From Fulvimarina pelagi HTCC2506 (GTDB lineage Bacteria; Pseudomonadota; Alphaproteobacteria; Rhizobiales; Rhizobiaceae): a stretch of DNA of 64,000 nt. The stretch spans positions 1,681,839 through 1,745,838 of the forward strand of contig NZ_DS022272.1 in NCBI RefSeq assembly GCF_000153705.1, given 5' to 3'. Within the stretch, counting starts at the first letter, position 1; each line of letters begins with the position of its first letter. Both the position numbers and the translations under genes were made by a program. This document shows positions 18,134 to 27,400 of this stretch, piece by piece. The notes under the pieces were generated by a model, which worked only from the letters and a program-made list of their open reading frames with translations, searched no databases and was not told where the DNA came from.

Positions 18134-19900
18134 TTATTGCGCGGCGGAAGACGCGAGAATTCTGTTCGCGGCCGACAGAATCGCAACCAGCGAGGCAGTC
18201 ACGATATTCTTGTTGATCGCAACGCCAAACAACCGACCGCCAGCATGGGCAATCTCCATGTAGCAGATCGCCCTCGCATCTGAGCCTGTGCCGAGGGAAT
18301 GCTCGGAATAATCGTGGACGGCGATGTCGACGCCGATATGCCGCGACAGTCCATCGATAAAGCCGTCGATCGGCCCGGTACCCCTGCCAGTGATGACGAT
18401 CTCCTCGCCGCCGTCGACAATCGTTGCTTCGACAATGCGTCCCTCGGCGACGTTGGAGTCGGGCTTGGTGACGTGATTGACGAAGCGAAGCCGGCCTTCC
18501 GGCTGGGTCACATAACGTTCGATGAACCGTTCGTAGATGCGGTTCGCCTGAAGCTCTCTCCCCTCCTCATCAGTTATCCGCTGTACGTCCTCGCGGAACT
18601 CGACCTGCAGATTACGCGGGAGGTTGAGACCGTAATCCTCCTGCAGAATATAGGCGATACCACCCTTGCCCGATTGGGAGTTGATGCGGATGATCGCCTC
18701 GTAAGAGCGGCCTACGTCTTTCGGGTCGATTGGCAGATAGGGCACTTCCCAGAGCGGCTTGTTCTGCTGCCGCACAGCCTTCATGCCCTTGTTGATCGCG
18801 TCCTGATGGGAGCCGGAAAACGCCGTGTAGACCAGTTCGCCCACATAAGGGTGCCGCTCTCCAACGGCCAGTTGGTTGCAATACTCGTAGACGTCCTTGA
18901 TCCGGTTGATATCGGAGACGTCGATCAGCGGGTCGATGCCCTGCGTGTACATGTTCAGCGCCAGGGTGACGATATCGACGTTCCCGGTCCGCTCACCGTT
19001 GCCGAACAAGGTGCCCTCTACCCGGTCACCGCCCGCCATCAAAGCAAGTTCGGTCGCCGCCACTGCCGTACCGCGATCGTTGTGCGGATGGATCGAGACC
19101 AAGAGGTTCTCGCGGTTGTCGAGGTTACGGCACATCCACTCGATCTGGTCGGCATGGATGTTCGGCGTCGACATCTCCACCGTCGCCGGCAGGTTGACGA
19201 TCAGCTTGTTCTCAGGCGTTGGCTGAATGATCTCGGCGACCGCGTTGCAAACCTCGGCCGCGAACTCCAGCTCGGTGCCGGTGAAGCTCTCCGGCGAATA
19301 CTGGAAGCGGTATCCGCCGCCGGCCTTTGCCGCCATGTCCGCGATCATCTTCGCGGCATCGGTCGCAATCTGCTTGATCCCGGCGCGATCCTTGTCGAAG
19401 ACGATCCTGCGCTGCAATTCGCTTGTCGAATTATAGAAGTGGACGATCGGCTTCACCGATCCTTCCAGCGACTCGAACGTGCGCGAAATCAGTTCCGGTC
19501 GGCACTGCACCAGCACTTGCAGCGAGACGTCGTCAGGCGTCCCGCCCTCCTCGATACACCAGCGCACGAAGTCGAAATCGGTCTGGGATGCCGAAGGAAA
19601 CCCGATCTCGATTTCCTTGAAGTTCATCGCGAGCAGCAGCGCGAAGAACCGGGCCTTGCGCTCGTGGCCCATCGGATCGACCAGTGCCTGGTTACCGTCG
19701 CGCAGGTCGACAGAACACCAGATCGGCGGTGCGTCGATGGTTTTCGTGGGCCAGGTACGGTCCGGCAGATCGATCTGACCATACGGCCGATACTTCTCCG
19801 CCGCGTTGGTCATCGTCTTGCCGCGACCTTCGGGAAACGGCTTTCTCGCCTCGATCGTCGTATCGCTCGCAGGCATCGGAACATTATGGATCGCAGACAT
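18134..19900 (-). CDS. leuA: 2-isopropylmalate synthase
   Basis: 588-residue enzyme that condenses acetyl-CoA with 2-oxoisovalerate in the first committed step of leucine synthesis. It is the long type-II form (as in Mycobacterium): an N-terminal extension, a TIM barrel with the metal/substrate motif VDLRDGNQALVDPM near 65 and the HPHNDRGT metal-binding histidines near 270, then the C-terminal LeuA allosteric domain (GTGPIDGFIDGL near 515) that mediates leucine feedback. The ATG at 19900 opens the frame. Leucine feedback is family knowledge. I searched the leader for a leucine-rich attenuator peptide and found none. Confidence 0.96.
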   Translation of the reverse strand: MSAIHNVPMPASDTTIEARKPFPEGRGKTMTNAAEKYRPYGQIDLPDRTWPTKTIDAPPIWCSVDLRDGNQALVDPMGHERKARFFALLLAMNFKEIEIGFPSASQTDFDFVRWCIEEGGTPDDVSLQVLVQCRPELISRTFESLEGSVKPIVHFYNSTSELQRRIVFDKDRAGIKQIATDAAKMIADMAAKAGGGYRFQYSPESFTGTELEFAAEVCNAVAEIIQPTPENKLIVNLPATVEMSTPNIHADQIEWMCRNLDNRENLLVSIHPHNDRGTAVAATELALMAGGDRVEGTLFGNGERTGNVDIVTLALNMYTQGIDPLIDVSDINRIKDVYEYCNQLAVGERHPYVGELVYTAFSGSHQDAINKGMKAVRQQNKPLWEVPYLPIDPKDVGRSYEAIIRINSQSGKGGIAYILQEDYGLNLPRNLQVEFREDVQRITDEEGRELQANRIYERFIERYVTQPEGRLRFVNHVTKPDSNVAEGRIVEATIVDGGEEIVITGRGTGPIDGFIDGLSRHIGVDIAVHDYSEHSLGTGSDARAICYMEIAHAGGRLFGVAINKNIVTASLVAILSAANRILASSAAQ

Positions 19901-20066
19901 CGTCGGTCCTTCAATCGCCTTCTCGATCGGTAGGCTACACGGAGATCACGCCGTGCGTCATTCGCGATCGGATCGAACTTTTCAAGCCGCGCATGAATAC
20001 GCGGCGCATCGGTCTTGAGATTTGAAGGAGCGAAGTCTGCGTGGCGAGAGAGCCTCTGTCAGACCT

Positions 20067-20115
20067 GAGACGACCGCCTGACGCCCCTTGCTTAACGGGC
20101 CAGACGGTCGCGTCT
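20067..20115. repeat. Imperfect hairpin in the trcR-leuA gap
   Basis: CGACCG (20071-20076) pairs with CGGTCG (20105-20110), with inner CTG/CAG and CCC/GGG pairs and an outer AGA/TCT extension after a 2-base bulge. It lies ~170 bases before leuA in the 19901-20340 gap. No T-run follows on either strand. Apart from this hairpin and a 60-codon GTG-started frame at 20159-20344 (plus strand) with a short hydrophobic stretch, which I do not trust, I see nothing in the gap. Confidence 0.35.
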
Positions 20116-20340
20116 AAGCAGAAGAAGGAGGCCATTCAAACGCAAGCGGACCGCTATAGTGGCGGCCTCTTCCGTTGCACTGATGGTCCTCGGGCTGATC
20201 ATGGCAAAAAGATGCTTCAGGCTCGGCAGGAAGACAAGCCCTAATTTGCTGCACAAGCCGAAGGCCGACCCGGCAGTCCAGGCCGCCCTTGGTATTTTAG
20301 TTCATGACGAGGTCGACAAAACCTGCCGACTCTCTTCAGC

Positions 20341-21057
20341 TTAGCGATCGTCCCCGTCTTCGTCCTCGCTCTTGCCCTTCATGGACGAAAGCTTTGCGAA
20401 CACCGCGGCTTCGTCGAGCTCGCCATCCTCTCGATCGGAACTGCGCGAGCCAGCACCGGCCGAGACCCAGTTCTCCGTTTGGGAAGCCGAGAGGAGGCGT
20501 TCTTCCTCAGCGAGCTCTTCAGGCTTCGGCGGCAAACCGCGTGTCGCCTTCTCGACTTCCAGATCGAGATCGATCTGCGTGCAGAGGCCCAGGGTCACGG
20601 GATCCATGGGAACGAGATTTGCAGAGTTCCAATGGGTGCGCTCGCGAATGGCCTCGATCGTGTTTTTGGTCGTACCGACGAGGCGGGAGATCGCCGCATT
20701 CTCGAGCTCAGGATGATTGCGCAAAAGCCAGAGAATCGCGTTCGGCCGATCCTGGCGCTTGGAAACCGGCGTGTAGCGCGGAGCCTTGCGCTTCGCTTCA
20801 GGAACACGAACCTTCGGCGGCGCGAGCTTCAGCTTCAGCTTGCCGTTCTTTTCCGCCTGCTCGATATCGTCGCGCGTCAGCTGGCCATTCAGGATCGGGT
20901 CGAGACCCTTGATTCCCTGCGCAGACTCGCCATCGGCAATGGCCTTGATCTCGAGAGGATGCATCGAACAGAAATCGGCGATCTGGTCGAAGGACAGGGA
21001 CGTGTTATCGACGAGCCAGACGGCGGTCGCTTTTGGCATCAAGAGTTGCTGGGCCAC
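20341..21057 (-). CDS. trcR: Cell-cycle transcriptional regulator TrcR (DUF1013)
   Basis: 238-residue DUF1013 protein, named TrcR after the Caulobacter cell-cycle regulator that binds promoters with RNA polymerase. The N-terminal helix-turn-helix-like part (TAVWLVDNTSLSFDQIADFC, residues 11-30) is highly characteristic, followed by a second HTH-like block (NAILWLLRNHPELENAAIS then GTTKNTIEAIRERTHWN, ~115-155) and an acidic C-terminal tail. The start is a GTG at 21057 with AGAAGGA nine bases before; an ATG seven codons in is the alternative. It lies upstream of leuA on the same strand, 440 bases away. Confidence 0.85.
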   Translation of the reverse strand: MAQQLLMPKATAVWLVDNTSLSFDQIADFCSMHPLEIKAIADGESAQGIKGLDPILNGQLTRDDIEQAEKNGKLKLKLAPPKVRVPEAKRKAPRYTPVSKRQDRPNAILWLLRNHPELENAAISRLVGTTKNTIEAIRERTHWNSANLVPMDPVTLGLCTQIDLDLEVEKATRGLPPKPEELAEEERLLSASQTENWVSAGAGSRSSDREDGELDEAAVFAKLSSMKGKSEDEDGDDR

Positions 21058-21222
21058 GAATACAATCCTTCTCTTGCCCCGCTCCGGAGAGGCGGGCTGT
21101 GGATATCACCACGATGTCCGGGAAATCGGTCTGTGTTATAGGACTTTGCGAGTCACGCCGCAACAATCCGGACATGTCAAATTTGAAACGTATGCGCGTG
21201 GTCGGGCCATGTCCGCTTCGGT

Positions 21223-22254
21223 TCAGATCAAGAGCACCACCACGGAGAGACCGTAGAGCAGAAAGACGCCCGTCGATTCGAAGCCGATATTGAGGAAACC
21301 TTTCTTTTCGCGCTTCATCATACCGAGCAGTATCAGCGTCACCATCAGCATGGCGAAAAGAGCTGTTGCCTGGTCGTCATCCGTCGCTGACTTGTAGATC
21401 GATTCGCCTGAAACAAAATCGGCCGCCGACAGGAACAGGACCTCGAACGCGTTTCCGCCGATGATGTCGCCGACTGCAAGACCGACTGCGCCGATCCTTA
21501 CGGCCGCGATCGCTGTTACCAGTTCCGGCAGAGAATTCGCGATGGCTGTAAAGGTCGTTCCGAAAAGGGTCTGGGAAATACCCGTCAGCTCGACGAGCGC
21601 AATCGACGCCTCGCCGATGGTGTAGCCGGCGATGGCCGTGATGCCGGCAAAGAGCAGAAAGAGCAGCCAGAGCGTTCGATCAGGACGGTCGTCATCGCTT
21701 TCGGAGGCGTCGGATTCCTCCTCTCGCGTCTCATCCGTCTGCTTGGCGAACCACATGTCCTCGGTCCGGATCTGCCGTAGCAAAAGAAGGCCGGCGATAT
21801 AGGTGATCGGCAGAATAATCGAGATGGGATGGGTGCCGAAAACGCTGAGGCCCGTCGTGACCGAACCGATCAGCGCCATGCAGAGCAGGGCGTTCAGCAG
21901 GATGCCCTGCGCGAGTGCCACCGGCGTCGCAGCAGCGTGTTCGAGATTTGCGCGACGATAGAAGAGATCGGCTACCGCAATGAAGAGCGTCTGTGCGGTC
22001 AAACCGCCGAGCGCGTTTCCGATCGCGAGCTCCGGAAAGCCCTGATAGGCCGTTGAGACGGACGTAATCGCGCCCGGCAGCGAGGTCGATACACCCACGA
22101 ACAGGGCGCCGGCGACGACTTCACCCATGCCGGTGCGATCAGCGAGTTCGTCAGCGATCACCGAAAGCTTGACCCCGGCGAATGCGATTGCCGCGGCCGA
22201 CACGAGGAAAAGGATGACGTTCCCTGTGAATCCGAGACCCGAAAAGTCCATCAT
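21223..22254 (-). CDS. CaCA-family cation antiporter (Na+/Ca2+ exchanger-like)
   Basis: 343-residue inner-membrane transporter with about ten hydrophobic segments and the two inverted alpha-repeats of the Ca2+:cation antiporter family: GVSTSLPGAITSVSTA near residues 53-68 and AIANSLPELVTAIAAV near 237-252, separated by an acidic, Glu/Asp/Ser-rich cytoplasmic loop (~175-195) like the regulatory loop of exchangers. In the first repeat the usual acidic residue after the SxP motif is Gly (PGAI rather than PELV), so ion preference may differ from true Ca2+ exchangers. Tandem ATGs at 22254 and 22251. Confidence 0.85.
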   Translation of the reverse strand: MMDFSGLGFTGNVILFLVSAAAIAFAGVKLSVIADELADRTGMGEVVAGALFVGVSTSLPGAITSVSTAYQGFPELAIGNALGGLTAQTLFIAVADLFYRRANLEHAAATPVALAQGILLNALLCMALIGSVTTGLSVFGTHPISIILPITYIAGLLLLRQIRTEDMWFAKQTDETREEESDASESDDDRPDRTLWLLFLLFAGITAIAGYTIGEASIALVELTGISQTLFGTTFTAIANSLPELVTAIAAVRIGAVGLAVGDIIGGNAFEVLFLSAADFVSGESIYKSATDDDQATALFAMLMVTLILLGMMKREKKGFLNIGFESTGVFLLYGLSVVVLLI

Positions 22255-22366
22255 GAAAAAGGTATTACCAATGGATGTCGCTGCATCGCGCCGTGACGCT
22301 TGAAGGCGTAACCGTGGACCGGCCCCGCTTTCGATCGAGTAGATGCAAACCTGCTGATGAGAAACG

Positions 22367-23371
22367 TCACTCCATGCGGCCGGTGGTCAGAACGATCTTC
22401 CCGATATGATCCTGATCGAGATGGCGGTGCGCCTCGGCCGCCTGTTCCAGCGGATAACTCTTCTCCATCACCGGACGGACCTTGCCGTTTGCCAATAGCG
22501 GGATGACGAGGCGCTCGATATCGCGGGCGATATCGGCCTTGAATTCGACGGAACGCGCCCGCAGCGTCGATCCCGTGAAGACGAGCCGCTTCAACATGAT
22601 GCGGCTGAGATCGATCTCAGCCTTCGGGCCGTTCAGGAAGGCGATCTGGACGATACGTCCTTCCACTGCCGCGCATTTGAGGTTTCGGTCGGCGTAGTCG
22701 CCGCCAACCATGTCCAGTATCACGTCTGCGCCGCGGCCACCGGTCGCTTCTTTGACACCTTCGGCAAAGTCGGCCTGCCTGTAATTGAAGCATATTTCTG
22801 CGCCGAGCTTCTCGGCCGCTGCACATTTTTCCGCGCTTCCCGCCGTCGCGAAGACGCGAGCGCCGAACTGTCGGGCGAGTTGGATTGCTGTCGTGCCGAT
22901 GCCGCTGGTCCCACCATGGACGAGGAACACCTCGCCCTTTTTCAGTCCGGCACGCATGAAAACATTGCTCCAGACCGTGAAGAAGGTCTCCGGAATAGCA
23001 GCCGCTTCATCTAAGCGCATACCGTCCGGCACCTGGATCGCGTTCGTCTCGTGAACCGTCACCGCCTCGGCATAACCGCCCCCCGGCACGAGGGCCATCA
23101 CCCGATCGCCAATCTCGAAGCGAGAAGCGCCCTCGCCCAGCCTATCGACGAAGCCCGCGACTTCCAGACCGGGCCAATCCGGTGCGCCCGGAGGCGGCGG
23201 ATAAACACCCATCCGCTGCATGACGTCCGGACGGTTGACGCCGGCGGCTGCGATGGCGATGCGAATCTCGCCTTTCCCGGGCTCCGGCGTCGGCCGCATC
23301 TCGGGCACGAGCACCTCCGGCCCGCCCGGTCCGTTGAGCCCGATGATGCGCATATTGTTCGCCTGAGCCAC
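22367..23371 (-). CDS. NAD(P)H-quinone oxidoreductase (PIG3/QOR-like MDR protein)
   Basis: 334-residue zinc-free medium-chain dehydrogenase/reductase of the PIG3 (TP53I3) subfamily, which reduces quinones with NADPH. Features: substrate-domain signature GVNRPDVMQRMGVYPPPPGAPDWPG near 45-70 (split here by normal spacing), coenzyme-domain HGGTSGIGTTAIQLA near 145-159, then a C-terminal substrate domain. The catalytic zinc Cys/His are absent, as expected. The start is uncertain: GTG at 23371 has AAGGA seven bases upstream, whereas the ATG at 23386 has no site. It is divergent from the sRNA-rcdA region. Confidence 0.88.
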   Translation of the reverse strand: MAQANNMRIIGLNGPGGPEVLVPEMRPTPEPGKGEIRIAIAAAGVNRPDVMQRMGVYPPPPGAPDWPGLEVAGFVDRLGEGASRFEIGDRVMALVPGGGYAEAVTVHETNAIQVPDGMRLDEAAAIPETFFTVWSNVFMRAGLKKGEVFLVHGGTSGIGTTAIQLARQFGARVFATAGSAEKCAAAEKLGAEICFNYRQADFAEGVKEATGGRGADVILDMVGGDYADRNLKCAAVEGRIVQIAFLNGPKAEIDLSRIMLKRLVFTGSTLRARSVEFKADIARDIERLVIPLLANGKVRPVMEKSYPLEQAAEAHRHLDQDHIGKIVLTTGRME

Positions 23372-23449
23372 GTCCCGTTCCTTCATAAATTGCCGCTGGG
23401 CGCGGCACTTAGTGAAGAAATCGATGATGGGGAGGTTGTGCGTTAATGC

Positions 23450-23477
23450 TTGGTCAAGGTTTACGTTGTTTTATGTT
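23450..23477 (+). promoter_or_regulatory. Candidate sigma-70 promoter of the sRNA
   Basis: A -35-like TTGGTC at 23450-23455 and a -10-like TATGTT at 23472-23477 are separated by 16 bases. A start near 23484 would give an RNA of about 112 bases ending at the strong terminator at 23569-23595. Confidence 0.4.
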
Positions 23478-23483
23478 CTTAGT

Positions 23484-23595
23484 TCGAAACCGGATCACCT
23501 GATCCAAAGACGAATAGGCCGGGCTCTCCGCGAGAGCCTTGCTTGACGCCTCCCTGTTGAAACTCCTGAGAGCCGTTTTCGACGGCTCTTTTTTT
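23484..23595 (+). ncRNA. Candidate trans-acting small RNA, AbcR (alpha-r15)-like architecture
   Basis: A non-coding stretch with three successive hairpins: GGATC/GATCC (23492-23505), GGCTCTC/GAGAGCC (23522-23538) and the terminator AGAGCCGT/ACGGCTCT plus seven T (23569-23595). Between the second and third is a 30-base unpaired region containing the anti-Shine-Dalgarno sequence CCTCCCT at 23549-23555. This layout (three stem-loops, CUCCC motif before the terminator, ~110 bases) matches Hfq-dependent AbcR/alpha-r15 RNAs of rhizobia and Brucella, which repress ABC-transporter mRNAs. No open reading frame or tRNA fold fits. The family assignment is by architecture only, so it could be another alphaproteobacterial sRNA family. 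Confidence 0.55.
23569..23595 (+). terminator. Strong intrinsic terminator of the sRNA
   Basis: Eight-bp perfect stem (23569-23576 with 23582-23589), 5-base loop, followed by seven consecutive T ending at 23595. No protein gene on the plus strand precedes it, which is what points to a short RNA gene. Confidence 0.85.
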
Positions 23596-23676
23596 CGTGC
23601 GAAGCCGCTTCGGCTCGATGACGGCGCTGTTGTTCGTCGCAACCTCATGCTACTCATCCACAGGCGCTTTTCGGCG

Positions 23677-23722
23677 TTAACCGTTCTTAACTGCGGTTTC
23701 TTGCGTTCGCGTCGTTAACCCG
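23677..23722 (+). promoter_or_regulatory. CtrA-like binding sites upstream of rcdA
   Basis: TTAA-CCGTTC-TTAAC at 23677-23691 resembles the CtrA full site TTAA-N7-TTAAC with a spacing of six rather than seven, and a third half-site TTAACCCG is at 23715-23722. They lie 70-120 bases before the rcdA ATG. In Caulobacter rcdA is transcribed under CtrA control. Confidence 0.45.
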
Positions 23723-23793
23723 GCATCTTCGCGCCGGTGATGAGGCCGGCTTGCGATTGACGATGCCAGGCGAGTGGAGCACCTTTCGAGTTC

Positions 23794-24324
23794 ATGAGCC
23801 ACAGCACGAACGACAGCCCTAACGCCACAGCGCCGGTGCGCCTCGCCGAACACAAAGCCCACAGCCGCGCCTTCCAGCCTATCTTCGACGAGGGCATGAC
23901 GCTCGTCGACGAGACGGCGAACTATCTCGACGGCGAAGGCCGTACAGCCTCCAAAGCGCTGCCGAAGTCGGTCTCGACGCTCTATGCCGCCGAATCGATG
24001 CGCCTCACCACGCGCCTCATGCAGATGGCCTCCTGGCTGCTCCTTCAGCGCGCCCTCAACGAGGGCGACATGACGCGCGCGCAGGTCGAGTCTGAAAAGA
24101 AGAAGGTTCGCCTCAACAGCGAGGTCGAGACGTCATCGGACGCGAATTACGTCCATCTCCCGGACGAGTTTCGTGATCTCGTCATGCGCGCGACCCTTCT
24201 CGAACGTCGCATCGCGATCCTCGATCGCGAGCTCTATGGTGTATCGCGGAACATCGATGAACGGCCGATCGGAAACCCCGTCGGCGAGCAGATTAATCTA
24301 CTGAAGACAGTATTCCACAGGTAG
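23794..24324 (+). CDS. rcdA: ClpXP protease adaptor RcdA (DUF1465)
   Basis: 176-residue DUF1465/RcdA protein. In Caulobacter RcdA helps deliver the master regulator CtrA and other substrates to ClpXP at the cell pole. It is all-helical: FDEGMTLVDETANYLDGEGR near 35-55, an AESMRLTTRLMQMASWLLLQRAL helix near 67-90, a charged loop, then LPDEFRDLVMRATLLERRIAILDREL near 121-146 that forms the third helix of the known bundle. ATG at 23794. CtrA-like motifs precede it. It is followed 79 bases later by addB. Confidence 0.85.
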   Translation: MSHSTNDSPNATAPVRLAEHKAHSRAFQPIFDEGMTLVDETANYLDGEGRTASKALPKSVSTLYAAESMRLTTRLMQMASWLLLQRALNEGDMTRAQVESEKKKVRLNSEVETSSDANYVHLPDEFRDLVMRATLLERRIAILDRELYGVSRNIDERPIGNPVGEQINLLKTVFHR

Positions 24325-24403
24325 CAACACGCTCCTCGAAATTGGCCTGAATAAAACAGGAACATCCCTTTCCAAAAGAACCGCGACGCCGTACCCTTCG
24401 GCC

Positions 24404-27400
24404 ATGCGCGCCAACATTTTCTCGATTCCGCTCCGCTGCCCCTTCCTGCCGACGCTCGCAGCCAGCCTCCTCGACGGCCATCTCGACGTCGGCTACCGCT
24501 ACGACGGCGATCCGCTCTCCCTCGCCGATACCTTGATCTATGTGCCAACCCGGCGCGCCGCTCGCTCGCTCGCCTTCGCATTCCAGGCGCGCCTGGGCGA
24601 TGGAGCCGCTATCCTGCCGCAGATCCGACCGATCGGCGAAGGCGACGAAGCCGAACTCCTGCACGGTGTCGATTCGCCAATGGCGTTCGAGCCTGTGATA
24701 GGCGAACTCGAACGCCGCCTCGAACTCGCCCGCCTCGTACGTCGCTGGCGGTCGATGACGCGACAGGCCGAATTGAAGGCGCTTTTCGGATCGGACGACG
24801 CGGTCCTGCCGGCTTCGGCCGCCGACGCGCTCTACCTCGCCGCCGATCTCGGGACGTTGCTCGACGAGATCGAGACCGAAGGAGTGCCGTTCTCCCAGCT
24901 TGGCCAACTTGCGCCGGAGGAGCTCGCCGAGTGGTGGCGGCTCACCCTCACTTTCCTCACCATCGTCACACAGCACTGGCCGGAGCAGTTGAAGGCCGAT
25001 GGCCGGATCAGCGAGGCCCGCGCAAAGAACGACTGGCTGAAGAACGAAGCGGATCGGCTGCGCGACCACCCGCCCACAGGCCCCGTGATCCTCGCCGGCT
25101 CGACGGCGACCGCCCCGCAGACGATCGCGCTGATGCGTGTCGTCGCAAACATGGAGAAAGGCGCAGTCGTTCTGCCCGGCCTCGATTTGCTTCTCGATCA
25201 GGCCGCATTCTCGATGATCGATCGCACCCTCGCCATCGCATCGCCCGGCCATCCGCAATACGGCCTCAAACGCATTCTGGACGGCATACTGATCGACCGG
25301 GACAGCGTGGGCGTACTCGAGTCCGACAAGCACCTGATCGCCCGCGAACGGTTCCTCTCCGAAGCGCTCCGCCCGGCAGAGACGACTGAGCATTGGAGCA
25401 AAAGCGGCAGCGCCAACGGCGAAGACGCCCTCGACGGCCTGACCCTGATCGAGGCGACCGAGCCCCGCGAGGAAGCGCTCGCCATCGCCTGCGCGATGCG
25501 CGACGCCCTCTCCGATTCGAAGGCGACCTGTGCACTGATCACGCCGGACCGCAATCTCGCTCGCCGCGTGGTCATCGAGCTTGAACGTTTCGGCATCCGC
25601 GCGAACGACTCTGCCGGCCGCCCGTTGAAGTCAACGGCACCCGGTACCTTGGTCCTGACGCTCCTTTCCGTCGCCTTCACACCGGGCGATCCCATTCCCC
25701 TTCTGGCGCTTCTCAAGCACCCGCTCGTACGGCTTGGCATGACTTCCGCTGAAGCGCGTCGCGCAGCCCGCGCGATCGAGCTCATCGCCCTGCGCGGCTC
25801 CGTCGAGATCGCGGATGCGGCGAAACTCTCCGAAATCGTCGACCGGCGCCTTCTCGGCTCCGCGCGACCCGTCGACGATGAAGCGGCTGCTGAAGTTACG
25901 AAACAGGATCGCATCCGCCTGTCGCGTCCAGCGCAGCTTGTCTCGAAGGAAGATCGCGAACTCGCCAGGCGTTTTGCGCAGGCTTTCGAAGCCTCGATCT
26001 CCCCCTTGATTGCGTTGCGCGGAGAGGCGACCCGGGAGCTCGCCGACTATACGGCCGTGCTCACGGAAGTGCTCGAAACGCTCTGCCGCGACGAGAATGG
26101 GTACCCGCGCGAACTCTACGCCGAGGAACCCGGTCACGCCTTGAAGGATTTTCTTTCTAGCCTCGTCGCCTCGCCGCGCACAGGCTTCGACTTCCCTGCA
26201 ACCGAGCTCGAAGACGTCGTCGACGCTCTTATGGCCAGCGTGACCGTGCGCCCGCGGGGCGGGCTCTCGGCTCGCGCATTCGTCTGGGGCACGCTCGAAG
26301 CCCGCCTCCAGAGCGTCGATACGGCGATCCTCGGTGGCCTCAACGAGGGCACCTGGCCGGCAGGCGCGAAGAATGGCGCCTTCCTGTCACGCATGATGCG
26401 CCGAGACATTGCGCTCGACCCGCCGGAGCGGCGCATCGGTCTCGCCGCCCATGACTTCTGGATGGCGATGGGGGCGCGGCGGGTCATCCTCACCCGTTCA
26501 ACAAAGCAGGACGGCGCGCCCACAATTGCCTCACGTTGGCTCCAGCGCATTGCCGCCCTCGCCGGCCCCGAACGCACCGGCGACCTGAAGCGACGTGGCA
26601 TCGTCTATCTCCACGCAGCGCGCCGCCTTGAAGAATCCTCGCGCACGGCAATCGCCGCTCGTCCCGAGCCGAAGCCGCCGGTCGAGAAGCGCCCCAGGCG
26701 CTATTCCGTTACCGAGGTCGAGACGCTGATCCGCGATCCTTATGCGATCCACGCCACGAAGATCCTTCAGCTGGAACCGCTCGATCCGCTGATGCGCTCG
26801 CCCGCAGCCGCCGAACGCGGCTCGCTCTACCACGCGATCCTGTCGGATTTCGTTCAGAACGGTCTCGACCCGATGGCCGACGCTGCGCTCGACCAACTGC
26901 TTGAAATCGCCCGTGACCGGTTCGACAAAGAGCAGCTCCCGGCCGAAATCGAGGCCTTCTGGTGGCCGCGCATGGAGGCGATCGCAAGCGGATATCTCGA
27001 CTGGGAGCGCGGGCGCAACGCAGACGTCGCCGTCCGCCATGCCGAGATTAAGGGCAGCATCACGGTCACCGGCATCGACGTCGAACTTGTCGGAAAGGCC
27101 GACCGGATCGACGTCATGCGCGACGGATCCATCGAGATCATCGACTTCAAGACCGGAACGGCGCCCTCTGTCGCCCAGGCCCGTAGCCTCCTTGCGCCGC
27201 AGATGCCACTTGAGGGCGGCATGGCTTTACGTGGCGGCTTCGAGGACGTGAAGGATGCGGATCGCATCCACGATCTCACCTATGTCCGGCTGCGCGAGCA
27301 CGAGGTCTATCCCGAAGGGCTCGCAAAACCCGCGACAAAAACCGCCGAAGCCGTCGATCCGATGGACCTCTCGGTCAAGGCCATCACGAAGTTTGAGAGC

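Noticed and set aside
18299-19933. 544-codon open frame antisense to leuA
   Set aside because: It is a shadow of leuA caused by high GC and few stops; its composition (many His, Arg, Asp) is not protein-like, and leuA is a certain gene.
19901-20160. Search for a leucine attenuator peptide before leuA
   Set aside because: No short frame with a run of Leu codons in any minus-strand frame; the only clear frames are unremarkable.
20159-20344. Plus-strand 60-codon GTG-started frame with a hydrophobic stretch
   Set aside because: No ribosome-binding site, runs into trcR antisense, and its composition does not look coding. Mentioned only in the gap description.
23481-23495. GTTCGAAACC resembling a tRNA T-arm
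   Set aside because: No matching acceptor, D or anticodon arms around it; the region folds as the sRNA hairpins instead.
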